Part shown: positions 24,555 to 33,605 of the stretch, in pieces
How positions within the stretch are numbered: position 1 is the first letter of the stretch
How the letters are laid out: each line of letters begins with the position of its first letter
Assembly (NCBI RefSeq): GCF_007678455.1
Contig: NZ_VEEP01000002.1
Span: 531,197 to 595,196, forward strand
Length of the DNA: 64,000 nucleotides
Direction of reading: 5' to 3'
Origin: Cytobacillus oceanisediminis 2691
GTDB taxonomy: Bacteria; Bacillota; Bacilli; Bacillales; Cytobacillaceae
Translations under genes and position numbers: made by a program
Notes under the pieces: model-generated
What the model saw: only the letters and a program-made list of their open reading frames with translations
What the model was told of the DNA's origin: nothing
The model's database searches: none

Positions 24555-27500
24555 TTATTTAACTACTTTCTCCCTAACCTCATTACTCTTCAACAACTTT
24601 TTAACCTTCATATCAATTCTTTCAATTTCAGTAGTAGGATTCTTCCACCAGTTCCGGCTCCAGATCCGTTCGATTGTCCAGCCTCTGCTTTCAAGGAAGC
24701 GCTGGCGATAGACGTCTCTTTCTTTGGCATTGGCGGAGCTGTGATACATGGCACCGTCACACTCAATCCCCAGGATATATTTCGAATGATCATTCGGATC
24801 CACGATGGCCAAATCAATTCGATATCCTGACATCCCTACTTGCGTGACGACTTCGTAGCCAAGGTTTCTTAGCTGCTTATACACCTGCTCTTCGAATGGC
24901 GAGTCGAAATGTAATTCTTGTTCCTGTACATGCGTGTTCACATTTTCGTTAATTTCTTGGACGACAGCATTGATTTGTGCAGGCAGGGCAGCAGCAACTG
25001 CTTTCACGAATTTCAAATAGGACTTTAACAGTTTCGGTCCCAGACCAGCAGTACCAGCTACATTCAGCTCCTCTGGCTCGACACTTGAAACAACCATGAT
25101 CTCTTCCTTGGCACGAGTGATCGCCACATTCAAGCGGTTCTCTCCACCTTTTTGATTAAGCATTCCAAATCGGTTGTAAATCCTACCTTCTTCATTTTTG
25201 GCATAACCAATAGAAAATAAGATGATATCCCGCTCGTCTCCCTGGACATTCTCGATGTTTTTCACAAACACCCGTTCATCCAGATCCCTGGACATCATTT
25301 TGTTATAAACAGCACTGAATTTTTCATCTTCTCCTGCCATTTTTTCAATTAAGTCCAGGATTTTCGTTTGCTGTTTGGCATTGAAGGTAATAATACCGAC
25401 CGTCTTGTTCGGCCGCTTTTCAAAGATATCCTTCAGAGTTTTAACTACTTCAATGGCTTCTACCTCATTGCACTGGTTAATCCATCGACCATCTACTTTT
25501 TTCCACTCCATCGCAGGCGGTTTCTTGAATGGGACTACGTTAGGAGCAATTTGGACGTGACCATTGTAGAAAGCATGATTAGAGAAATTGATTAATTCCT
25601 CATATTTTGAGCGGTAATGCCATTGCAAAATCTTTTCCGGGAACCTTCTTTTCGCCAAGTTCAGTAAGCTGACAGACTCATCTGTATCATATTGTTCTTC
25701 CTCGTCATCATCATTCACTATAGAGGATTGGAACATATTAAATGGAGGAAGTTGCTTTTCATCTCCTGCTACAATGAGCTGTTTGGCTCGGTAAACTGCC
25801 GGAATTCCGCTCTCCACAGTACATTGGGAAGCTTCATCAAAAATCACCAAATCAAATAGTCCTTCTTCTAATGGGAAGATCGAGGAAACAATCTCCGGCG
25901 ATGCAAGCCACACAGGCAGAATATCCACCAATCCATCACTGGCAAATCCGTTAACCAGTTTACGCAGCGACCAAATCATTCGCTTTTTGCCAACTTGGTG
26001 TTTTAGATCCTTCACTTTTTTTGCATTCCGCAGTTGGGTCATATTCACATTGGAAGTCAAAGTATGGATTAAAAACTGTGTAGCCGCTTTTCGCTTTTCA
26101 TCTACCAGCTTGGCAAACGACTCTCGGATTCTTGCAAACTCATTTGTCGACACCTTTTTCACTTGAGGATACTTTTGCTCGGTTTGATCGATCCAATGCA
26201 CATAGGCTGAATTTCGGAAAAGGTCCACCCAATAGTCAGGCAGCCCTAGCTCGGTGTTATTGTTTTTTGTCTGCAGCTTTAAAATCACTTTTTTCTCAAT
26301 TTCTGAGCATTGTGCCCAATAACTATCCATCTGCTGAAGATCCTCGAAGTCGCTGTGGATATATTCCACCATTTTATCTAGTTCGTTTAAAGGAATATCT
26401 CCTTCAGAAATGCGATTCTTAAAATCTTCTACTAAACTCTGATCAAAGTACCTTTTTAGACGCTCTATTTCATCCGCCATCGTTTTCGTTTCCTTACCAA
26501 GTTGGTGCATCGTCATCAGGGACTTTTTGATTTTCAGCCACTCCGTAGAACTAGTACCTTTAAATTTCTCGCCTTCAATCAGTTCTTCGATTATTGACTT
26601 ACCGGAAAAAGATGTCCACCACCATAACCTCAATCCTTGCAATGTCCGTTTGTTGGCTTCCTCAAGATCCGGGTATATTTTATCCAGCTTATTCTGCACT
26701 AACCAGGTATAAGCAGGAGTAATCTTCTCATGATCAAGCGATTCCAGATACTCAACCGATTTCCTCGCACGTAGGATTAATTGATCCATCAACTCGATCA
26801 GTTCCAACTTGTCTTTCATGCTTAGCTCCGCAAAGGATTTACACTTCTTTAACTGGTAGGAATCATCCCCAAACCGTTCATACCATTCTGCAAAGGTAAA
26901 CACCTTCTCAGAAACGTCGTCTAAAATATCCCGGTTCAACGAAGGCAATACGTCGGTTAAGTCAACAATTTGTGTTGTTTCCCCGACTGGATTGGCTTTC
27001 CCGTATAAATCGTACAAACGGAAGCCAAAATCCTGATACTCATACAGCGAATTAGCAATACTATTCAACAAATCCTCTTGAGAAGCTAGTTTTTTGGAGA
27101 CGGATGCTAAAAACTGGACCGCCTGCTCATATGTGATCTGATTATGTTCCAATACGGTGGAAATCTTACTATAAAGTTTCTTTCGATCATTCTTCTCGTC
27201 ATGCACTAGGGCAATATGACCGCTTAACCCCAGTCCATCTAGCCTCTGATAAACCACGTCTAAAGCCGCACGCTTTTGGCAGACGACGAGAACTTTCTTC
27301 CCCTGCTTCAAGGCATCAGTAATCAGGTTGACAATCACTTGGGACTTCCCGGTACCAGGTGGCCCATGAACAACAATTCCTTTTTTATAGCGGGCTTCCT
27401 TGAGAATCTCCTCTTGTGATCCGTCCGCTTCCAGGAGGTTGAGAATGTCAGGATTCTCACGTTCTGAAGGATCCTCGACATTTTCTGCTCCTTCATTGAA

Positions 27501-28301
27501 TTCAAGGTCATCAGGTGAAATTAATTCGCCCGCTAATCCTAATGTCCCTTTCTCCGACATATCAATGAGTGCATCATAATCTTTTACCAGGGAAGAACTG
27601 CCCTGTGGGAAATTCCCAATCACGGCATTTTCTAATAACGTCAGGTTGGCCACTTCAGGTTCGTCTACTTTTTTATATTCCTTTAACTTTGTCAGGCCGT
27701 TTTGGGTAAAGTGAATGTTTATATCACGTTCTTTTAAGAACGTAAGCCAGGATTGATAGTCATAGTTCTTAGCCACCTCTGCAGCTTCCTCAAAGAAATC
27801 TTCAGTAAATATGAGGTTATTCAGCTTCTTAAATGCCAAAAATAAAGTACGATTAATCTGCGGTTCCCCTTCATCCCGCTTCAATACCCATTTTTGAGAA
27901 TTAACATTGTTCTTTTCAATCCTGACGGGATATAAAAACAAAGGAGCCTGAAAAAATGTCCCATCTGCCAAAGTACCTGACAAAAACGGAAAACCTAGAT
28001 AAAAATCATGAACCCCTGTTTCCTCTTCCATTCCCCTAATGTTTCTACTGAGCTCCGTCAGCTTTCTTGAAATAGCCATCGATTTCTCTTCATCTATCGA
28101 GGGCTGCAATAAAACCATTTCACCCTTGCTTTGCTTGATGATTTTCGAGACAATCGACTGACTATCAGCCTCTCCGTCCAATTCGTCCAACTCTGTCAGG
28201 TCAAAACTCCATTTATTATAAAGCTTAACCAGCCGAATCGAGCGGTTACGCCTGCTGATATCATTAAGCTTATCCCTCATGTGGATTAATACTTCTTTCA
28301 T
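24555..28301 (-). CDS. Superfamily 1 helicase with DUF4011-like N-terminus and Vsr-like nuclease (Hhe-like)
   Basis: The protein has 1248 residues. The N-terminal RDKLNDISRRNRSIRLVKL resembles the DUF4011 start. Walker A is GPPGTGKSQ near 311-319, followed by LVVCQKRAALDVVYQRLDGLG. The DEAD-like box is VIFDEASQC near 823. Later come WHYRSKYEELINFSN, VQGDERDIILFSIGY and LNVAITRAKEEIMVVSS, all typical of Upf1-like SF1 helicases. Residues about 1137-1225 form a Vsr/DUF559-like nuclease (YRIDLAIVD, LGIECDGAMYHSS, then FLESRGWTIERIWS). This order matches single-gene anti-phage helicase-nucleases such as Hhe. It is monocistronic. The defence role is inferred from architecture and neighbourhood. Confidence 0.85.
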   Translation of the reverse strand: MKEVLIHMRDKLNDISRRNRSIRLVKLYNKWSFDLTELDELDGEADSQSIVSKIIKQSKGEMVLLQPSIDEEKSMAISRKLTELSRNIRGMEEETGVHDFYLGFPFLSGTLADGTFFQAPLFLYPVRIEKNNVNSQKWVLKRDEGEPQINRTLFLAFKKLNNLIFTEDFFEEAAEVAKNYDYQSWLTFLKERDINIHFTQNGLTKLKEYKKVDEPEVANLTLLENAVIGNFPQGSSSLVKDYDALIDMSEKGTLGLAGELISPDDLEFNEGAENVEDPSERENPDILNLLEADGSQEEILKEARYKKGIVVHGPPGTGKSQVIVNLITDALKQGKKVLVVCQKRAALDVVYQRLDGLGLSGHIALVHDEKNDRKKLYSKISTVLEHNQITYEQAVQFLASVSKKLASQEDLLNSIANSLYEYQDFGFRLYDLYGKANPVGETTQIVDLTDVLPSLNRDILDDVSEKVFTFAEWYERFGDDSYQLKKCKSFAELSMKDKLELIELMDQLILRARKSVEYLESLDHEKITPAYTWLVQNKLDKIYPDLEEANKRTLQGLRLWWWTSFSGKSIIEELIEGEKFKGTSSTEWLKIKKSLMTMHQLGKETKTMADEIERLKRYFDQSLVEDFKNRISEGDIPLNELDKMVEYIHSDFEDLQQMDSYWAQCSEIEKKVILKLQTKNNNTELGLPDYWVDLFRNSAYVHWIDQTEQKYPQVKKVSTNEFARIRESFAKLVDEKRKAATQFLIHTLTSNVNMTQLRNAKKVKDLKHQVGKKRMIWSLRKLVNGFASDGLVDILPVWLASPEIVSSIFPLEEGLFDLVIFDEASQCTVESGIPAVYRAKQLIVAGDEKQLPPFNMFQSSIVNDDDEEEQYDTDESVSLLNLAKRRFPEKILQWHYRSKYEELINFSNHAFYNGHVQIAPNVVPFKKPPAMEWKKVDGRWINQCNEVEAIEVVKTLKDIFEKRPNKTVGIITFNAKQQTKILDLIEKMAGEDEKFSAVYNKMMSRDLDERVFVKNIENVQGDERDIILFSIGYAKNEEGRIYNRFGMLNQKGGENRLNVAITRAKEEIMVVSSVEPEELNVAGTAGLGPKLLKSYLKFVKAVAAALPAQINAVVQEINENVNTHVQEQELHFDSPFEEQVYKQLRNLGYEVVTQVGMSGYRIDLAIVDPNDHSKYILGIECDGAMYHSSANAKERDVYRQRFLESRGWTIERIWSRNWWKNPTTEIERIDMKVKKLLKSNEVREKVVK

Positions 28302-28734
28302 TTCAAAACCTCTTTCTTATTGCCATGTTCTAATATCCCGTTTCATTAATACGCTTCGAAAGAACCTGAAATACCAAGGTTCTTTAAAAGTAAAATAAAA
28401 TCCCTTGCCAATCGTATATTTTATGTCAAATATTATATCAGATTTTGGAAAAAATTGACGAATAATCTTTAAGTATACCTTTATTTACTACAGAATTAAT
28501 TATGAAATAATAGAGAATCCTGTAGCATTTTCCAACAAAACTGCATATCATAAAGCTCTTAAAAATAACGTTCCTGAAACTGCGCTGATTTCGAAAGCTA
28601 CCCGACTAACGTCGTTGAACTAATCTTAGTTTTATAAGATTTTTTCTTTTTTTCCAATTTGATATAATTTAAGTAACACTCCTACGAGATTTATTTTCCT
28701 TAGTAATATCATCACTTATAAAAGAGGGTCGTAT
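28302..28734. other. Intergenic region before the first GIY-YIG gene
   Basis: About 430 nt between divergent genes, with no gene found. It must hold promoters for both. The only ordered signals are the ribosome sites at each end (GAGG before 28301 on the minus strand, GAGGG at about 28725). Confidence 0.5.
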
Positions 28735-29139
28735 ATGAAAAATAAAACCGTTAATTTAATACAAATAGATTGGCAGGGACCATTTAAAATAGAAGATCTA
28801 CACCTCTTAAATGATATTTCACACGATTATGGTATATATCAGATTTATGGGAAGCATATCGTTTACGGAAAAGATGTTTTGCTATATATAGGAAAGGCAG
28901 ATTTTCAAACAATCGGCAATAGGATTTCTCAGGAAAATTGGTGGGACACAAACGATTCAAACCATTTAAAAATATATGCTGGTCGTTTAGCTGGTGAAAA
29001 GACTCCAGATGAAGAACAGTGGTCTTATGAAATAGATTTGGCTGAAAAGCTCCTAATCAATGTACATAAACCTGCTTACAACTCCAAAAGTCTTTCATCT
29101 ATCCCGGTTGAGATACAAGATGTACATATTACTTCCTGA
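28735..29139 (+). CDS. Stand-alone GIY-YIG nuclease
   Basis: The protein has 134 residues and is almost entirely a GIY-YIG domain. The first strand is GIYQIYG (33-39), the second LLYIGKA (49-55), and the helix that should carry the catalytic arginine is GNRISQENWW (R63). The catalytic glutamate is most likely the one in YEIDLAEKLLINVHKPAYNS, which also matches the usual E-x2-L-I...P-x-YN end of this group. No DNA-binding domain is attached. It faces a DUF4041/GIY-YIG gene, with a shared bidirectional terminator at 29221-29257. Confidence 0.8.
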   Translation: MKNKTVNLIQIDWQGPFKIEDLHLLNDISHDYGIYQIYGKHIVYGKDVLLYIGKADFQTIGNRISQENWWDTNDSNHLKIYAGRLAGEKTPDEEQWSYEIDLAEKLLINVHKPAYNSKSLSSIPVEIQDVHITS

Positions 29140-29220
29140 AGTCTCAGGATTACGCTGGACAAGTAAATTAGATCCCCTTTTGTACGATACTTATAAATTA
29201 AATACTCCGGTCAAATGATA

Positions 29221-29257
29221 AAAAAAAGTGAATGGATATCCCATTCACTTTTTTTAT
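29221..29257. terminator. Bidirectional terminator between convergent GIY-YIG genes
   Basis: A 15-bp stem (seven A then GTGAATGG on one side; CCATTCAC then seven T on the other) has a 5-nt loop. Both strands therefore show a hairpin plus a T-run. Confidence 0.9.
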
Positions 29258-30720
29258 ATTGATGTAACTAATTTATCTTCCTCAAGACTCAAACTCTGAC
29301 GATATTCTTCTGCCTTCATAGTTAGAGTGAATTCTGCTGTTGGTTCAATTTCCTGAACCAAATCTTGCAAATTTGCCACATCGGCATAGAAGAACTCTTT
29401 TCGAAGATTGATTTTGTTAACTCGATTCTCTTCAAGTAGTTCATGCATTTTCTGTTCTAATGCTACAGCGTTCTCACTAAAGACCATGGCGTGTATATCG
29501 AACTTAAATGGAACAGATGCATCTCCTAATTCATCAATACGGTCTAGTGGATTCAACCTTCTAGTCATACCAATTTTAAACATTTTCTCACCAAATGATC
29601 CAAGGTTTGATATGACATATACATATCCAGCCTTACCGTTGGCTCTCTTTACAATTTCTTCTTTTTCATCTTCAAGCTTTTCAACCATTTCATTTAATTC
29701 TTTTAAACGTGCTTCCAGCGCAGCAATCTTTTCAAGGTCAATTTCCTTGCTTAACATTTCTTTGTTTTTCTCAATCTCATTTAAATACTTTTCTTCTTCT
29801 TTTTCAATCTTCTTTCTTTCCTGGTCAAGTAGTCGCTGCTCCTCGGCTTCCTGTCGCATTTGCTCACGAATCTGTCTTTGTTCTTCTTTCTCTTTTTCCT
29901 TTTGTATATAATACTTGTATTCTATTTGAATTGCATTTTCAAACAAAGGTTCTAACTCTTGAATAAAGCGCGTAATTGTCGGCAAAATGTTTGCATTTCC
30001 GTTTCCGGCAATCGTTAGGTATTTTTGTGTCAGGGATTTAGCTGAGGTCATTGCCTTATCCAGGTTTGTGTAGCTTAGAGTATAAAGTATATTTTGAAGT
30101 TCAGCTTGTAACCCAATAACCATTAAGTGATAAATAGTCTTGTTTGCCTTCGTATTATACCTAGATTCATAACTCTCGACTAATTTTTTTATTTCTTTAT
30201 TGTTGGCGTTCATTTCCTTCTTTAAAGCTTTAGAATCATCATGGTGTAAGTTCAGCTTAACAACAGTACCGTATATCCCCTCGCCCAGAGAAGCTTCTAA
30301 TACTGCTAACTCACTTTCGATTTTTGTATAATCGACAGCATCAGGGAAATTTTCAATTAACCTTTTAATTCCTCCAGTTTCCGCCTTTAATTTTTTGGCT
30401 GCATTCTCTATTCTTTTATACTCTTTTTGTTTTTTCTCTAATACACTTTCTGCTTCCTCGGCTTCATTTCTAAGGTTTGCTATTTTTAATGCAAGTTCAG
30501 CATTTTCCTTCTCTGCTTTTTGAATATAGTTATCTGCTTCTTCTTTTGCTGTAGATATAATTTGTGCTGCTTCTTCCTGAATGGATTGCTGAGCCTCTAA
30601 AACTGTATTGTTAAAAAGGGAGTCTCTGTCCCTTACCTTTTCTTCAATCTCTGCAAGATAGGATTCCTTTTCTCTTATTGTTTCTTTAAGATTAAGAAGT
30701 TCTTTAATCTTTTTAAACAT
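29254..30720 (-). CDS. DUF4041 coiled-coil protein with C-terminal GIY-YIG (T5orf172-type) domain
   Basis: The protein has 488 residues. Residues about 10-110 are coiled coil (heptads, very rich in E, K, A). About 115-250 fits DUF4041 (TKANKTIYHLMVIGLQAELQ). A second long coiled coil follows (about 270-360), and then a GIY-YIG domain at about 365-455: GKAGYVYVISNLG, then FKIGMTRRLNPLDRIDELG. The arginine in RRLNPLDRI and an E in FSENAVALEQKMHELLEENR are likely catalytic. DUF4041 proteins with this tail are common near phage and defence genes; some act as nucleases in anti-phage systems. The ribosome site AGGGGGCG precedes the ATG. Confidence 0.85.
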   Translation of the reverse strand: MFKKIKELLNLKETIREKESYLAEIEEKVRDRDSLFNNTVLEAQQSIQEEAAQIISTAKEEADNYIQKAEKENAELALKIANLRNEAEEAESVLEKKQKEYKRIENAAKKLKAETGGIKRLIENFPDAVDYTKIESELAVLEASLGEGIYGTVVKLNLHHDDSKALKKEMNANNKEIKKLVESYESRYNTKANKTIYHLMVIGLQAELQNILYTLSYTNLDKAMTSAKSLTQKYLTIAGNGNANILPTITRFIQELEPLFENAIQIEYKYYIQKEKEKEEQRQIREQMRQEAEEQRLLDQERKKIEKEEEKYLNEIEKNKEMLSKEIDLEKIAALEARLKELNEMVEKLEDEKEEIVKRANGKAGYVYVISNLGSFGEKMFKIGMTRRLNPLDRIDELGDASVPFKFDIHAMVFSENAVALEQKMHELLEENRVNKINLRKEFFYADVANLQDLVQEIEPTAEFTLTMKAEEYRQSLSLEEDKLVTSI

Positions 30721-30902
30721 AAATACGCCCCCTAAACATTTACTTATTTTGTAAACCCCTTCTTATAGTAACACTTTTTTCACATACCGGTTTACCCAAA
30801 ATTTGTATTTAGATATTGCTCCTGAATAATTATATCTGTATAAAGCTTCCTTTTTGTTTTATGATATGATGTTATAAAAATGGTTTTTTTGGGAGAATAA
30901 GT

Positions 30903-32543
30903 ATGAATGAACTCATTTTTGAAAACAGAAAATTTAACAATAATAACCTTAATCAGATTAAATCTGTTTATCTTAATAATTATCCAATAGTTTATATTCT
31001 GTATAATGAAAAGCGTCCAACCGCGTATATAGGACAAACAGTTCATGCATCCCGACGAATGAAAGATCATTTAAGCAATCCAGAGCGTTCAGTGTTTGAC
31101 AACACGATACTAATAGGCCATGAAGAATTTAATCAATCTGCCACTTATAATATTGAAACTAATCTCATCAATTATTTTATTGCAGATAATCACTACAAAT
31201 TACAAAATGTCAGTCAAACTGTTAGAACGCAAATGCATAACTATTATCAAAAGGAATACTACAATGAAGTCTTATTTCAAAAAGTTTGGGAGAAACTTCG
31301 AGATGAGAAAATAGTATTTGAAAAAATCGAACACCTTAGGAATAAAGACATTTTCAAGCTGTCGCCATACAAAGCTCTTTCCGAACAACAACTTGAGATT
31401 AAGAACAAGATTATTGATTTTTGCAAGAGGAACATTGATCAGCCAGGCCATCACGTTTTAATAATTGAAGGAGATGCTGGAACGGGTAAAAGCGTCCTGC
31501 TAAGTTCACTATTTAACACTATTCAAGATTACTCTAATGATGCTAGTTCCAAGTTAGTTGGTACTAATAACTTCTTGTTGGTCAACCATACAGAAATGAT
31601 CAAAACATACCAAAGTATTGCGTTTAGCTTACCAAATTTAAAAAAGAAAAACTTTTTAAAGCCAACGCCGTTCATTAACACCATGGATAAAACATCCAGT
31701 AGTGCTGATATTGTTTTGGTTGACGAGGCACATCTTCTTCTAAGCAAAGAAGATTCATATAATAATTTCCGATACGATAACCAACTGGAGGAAATTATTA
31801 AACGGAGTAAAATATCCGTCGTTATTTTCGACCCTAAACAAGTGTTGAAAATTAAGAGTTATTGGAATAATAATTTGTTAGAAGAAATCACTCAAATGTA
31901 TAATGCAGAAACCTTCAAATTGACAAACCAGTTTAGAATAAATGCGGGCCCTGAAGTCATAAACTGGATTGATCATTTTGTTTCAAAGGAGTTATTACCG
32001 ATTCCTAATAAAGACGAAAAATATAAAATTAAAATAGCTCAAAACAATAAAGAATTTAAACGGGCAATCCTGGATATAAATATGGAACACGGACTCTCTC
32101 GTATTGTATCAACATTTGATTATCTTCATAAAAAAGATGGAGAAATATATTATGTTGATGAAGATGGATTAAATATGCCTTGGAATATTACTAAAGACAA
32201 TACAACTTGGGCAGAAGAAGCCCATACTATTAGAGAAGTTGGCTCCATTTATACAATTCAAGGATTTGATTTAAACTATGTAGGAGTCGTTTTAGGACCA
32301 TCTGTTGGATATGACGAGGAAAACGATCGATTGAAGATTGATACCGCAAAATATAAAGATATCGAGGCCTTTCGTACCAGAAAGGATTTAACAGATGAGG
32401 AAAACCTTAAAGTAAAAGAAGAAATCGTACTGAATTCAATTAATATTCTTATGAAGCGCGGCATACATGGTTTATATATTTATGCTACAGATCCAAAGCT
32501 AAGAGAAAGGCTTCTTGAGTTAGAAAAGGAAGGGAAAAGTTAA
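30903..32543 (+). CDS. GIY-YIG nuclease fused to DUF2075 (SF1-like) ATPase
   Basis: The protein has 546 residues. The N-terminus is GIY-YIG (about 28-115: PIVYILYNE, then PTAYIGQTVHASRRMKDH). From about 165 it is a DUF2075 ATPase: LSEQQLEIKNKIIDF, Walker A EGDAGTGKS near 189-197, Walker B VLVDEAHLLL near 272, and FKLTNQFRINAGPEV. It ends with helicase-like motifs (EVGSIYTIQGFDLNYVGVVLGP and ILMKRGIHGLYIYATD). The fusion suggests a nuclease driven or gated by ATP hydrolysis on nucleic acid. DUF2075 proteins are frequent in defence islands. A strong terminator follows (32562-32603), and a MazG-like gene is convergent downstream. Confidence 0.85.
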   Translation: MNELIFENRKFNNNNLNQIKSVYLNNYPIVYILYNEKRPTAYIGQTVHASRRMKDHLSNPERSVFDNTILIGHEEFNQSATYNIETNLINYFIADNHYKLQNVSQTVRTQMHNYYQKEYYNEVLFQKVWEKLRDEKIVFEKIEHLRNKDIFKLSPYKALSEQQLEIKNKIIDFCKRNIDQPGHHVLIIEGDAGTGKSVLLSSLFNTIQDYSNDASSKLVGTNNFLLVNHTEMIKTYQSIAFSLPNLKKKNFLKPTPFINTMDKTSSSADIVLVDEAHLLLSKEDSYNNFRYDNQLEEIIKRSKISVVIFDPKQVLKIKSYWNNNLLEEITQMYNAETFKLTNQFRINAGPEVINWIDHFVSKELLPIPNKDEKYKIKIAQNNKEFKRAILDINMEHGLSRIVSTFDYLHKKDGEIYYVDEDGLNMPWNITKDNTTWAEEAHTIREVGSIYTIQGFDLNYVGVVLGPSVGYDEENDRLKIDTAKYKDIEAFRTRKDLTDEENLKVKEEIVLNSINILMKRGIHGLYIYATDPKLRERLLELEKEGKS

Positions 32544-32561
32544 TTATCAAGATTAACGTTA

Positions 32562-32603
32562 AAGAAGGAAGGTTCCCAGAAAAAGGAGCCTTCCTTCTTA
32601 ATT
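32562..32603 (+). terminator. Terminator of the GIY-YIG-DUF2075 gene
   Basis: An eleven-base-pair perfect stem AAGAAGGAAGG / CCTTCCTTCTT (extendable by mismatched TTCC/GG) is followed by AATTTC, 19 nt past the stop. Confidence 0.75.
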
Positions 32604-32639
32604 TCAAAGCAACATATGATCAAGTCTGGTAATATGATG

Positions 32640-33003
32640 AGTCGTCTAACGTACTCCCTTTTTAATGACCAACTCCACATTCGCCTCTTTACCTTCAATC
32701 TTTTTAATAGCTTCGACTTAACAACGACAATTGATTGTTGACATTCTGATACCAGCTTGAAAATAGAAAGTCCCCACTCCTCTAGGTGTAAGGCAGTTTA
32801 AAAATACAATCGCCACCCCAGCATCAATAGGAATCTCACTATAACTCAAAACACTATCCATATACTGTAAGTGTTGTCCCAAGACCTAACCTCCCGCTCA
32901 TTAATTCGGCCGATATTGTGTTATAATTGCTGACAAAATTGATCATCAGCTCATCATCAAAAACATTCTTAAAGAACTCACCCTTGTAGCCTCATATACG
33001 ATC
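32640..33003 (-). pseudogene. Degenerate coding remnant
   Basis: On the minus strand short open segments in shifting frames read like a decayed gene: EFFKNVFDDELMINFVSNYN, then PIDAGVAIVFLNCLTPRGVG, then IKKIEGKEANVELVIKKGVR, separated by stops. There is no ribosome site and no frame longer than about 35 codons. It sits directly downstream (minus strand) of the MazG-like gene, whose C-terminus also looks short, so a deletion or decay event may have joined the two. The original family is not recognised. Confidence 0.35.
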
Positions 33004-33005
33004 AA

Positions 33006-33305
33006 CTACCCCTTCTGCACGGGATACTTTTGCGCATTCTTCTTCATCTTCTCCAAAACTTCTTCTTCTAGATCAATATCCAATTTATCCGCCAACTGCA
33101 CAAGATAAATCAAAATGTCAGCCATTTCTTCTTTTATATTTTGTTTAGAATCCCTTACCGCCTCTTCGCTACTTTTCCATTGGAAGTTTTCTAGGAGCTC
33201 ATTCGCTTCAAGAGAAATCGAAATTGCTAGGTCTTTTTCTTTGTGGTATAGCTTCCAATTGCGTTCGTCTCTGAAGTTTAGTATGGTATTGCGGATTTTG
33301 TCCAT
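33006..33305 (-). CDS. MazG-like nucleotide pyrophosphohydrolase
   Basis: The protein has 99 residues of the compact all-alpha MazG/dCTPase fold. The metal-binding motifs are SLEANELLENFQW (E-x3-E type) and EEMADILIYLVQLADKLDID (E-x2-D type), which bind magnesium and a nucleoside triphosphate. Relatives usually run 10-15 residues beyond the KYP motif; this one stops at KYPVQKG, next to a degenerate region, so its tail may have been lost. The enzyme removes pyrophosphate from (d)NTPs, often non-standard ones. MazG-like genes commonly accompany DUF2075 and other defence genes, as here. Confidence 0.8.
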   Translation of the reverse strand: MDKIRNTILNFRDERNWKLYHKEKDLAISISLEANELLENFQWKSSEEAVRDSKQNIKEEMADILIYLVQLADKLDIDLEEEVLEKMKKNAQKYPVQKG

Positions 33306-33605
33306 TGGTTGGTCACTCCAATCATTTACTTAATTTAATATAGTTATTTAGATTCTAACATTATTCAAATAGCGAGAACATCGTTAAATAAACAGAAATT
33401 AATAGAGCCCAAACCGAGAATTAGACTCAAAAGAATTCTCTATACTGATTCCGGATTTTTCCTATATCTCATTCTTAACACTCTTCTCAATTATTGTTAA
33501 TTTTATGTTATAATTTAAAAATCTTAGTTATACAGAATTAAACTATACTAATCACTTGATTATCGTTATATAGTGAAAATAAAATTTAATCTTGGGGTAA
33601 GAAAA
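33306..33605. other. AT-rich intergenic region before the unknown gene and retron
   Basis: No gene is visible. A perfect TATAAT lies at 33509-33514, 92 nt before the next start, but without a good -35 element. This is the nearest candidate promoter for the gene at 33606 and possibly for the retron RNA. Confidence 0.4.

Noticed and set aside
29408-29911. A 167-residue plus-strand frame rich in S, F and I
   Set aside because: It is the antisense shadow of the E/K-rich coiled coil of the DUF4041 gene.
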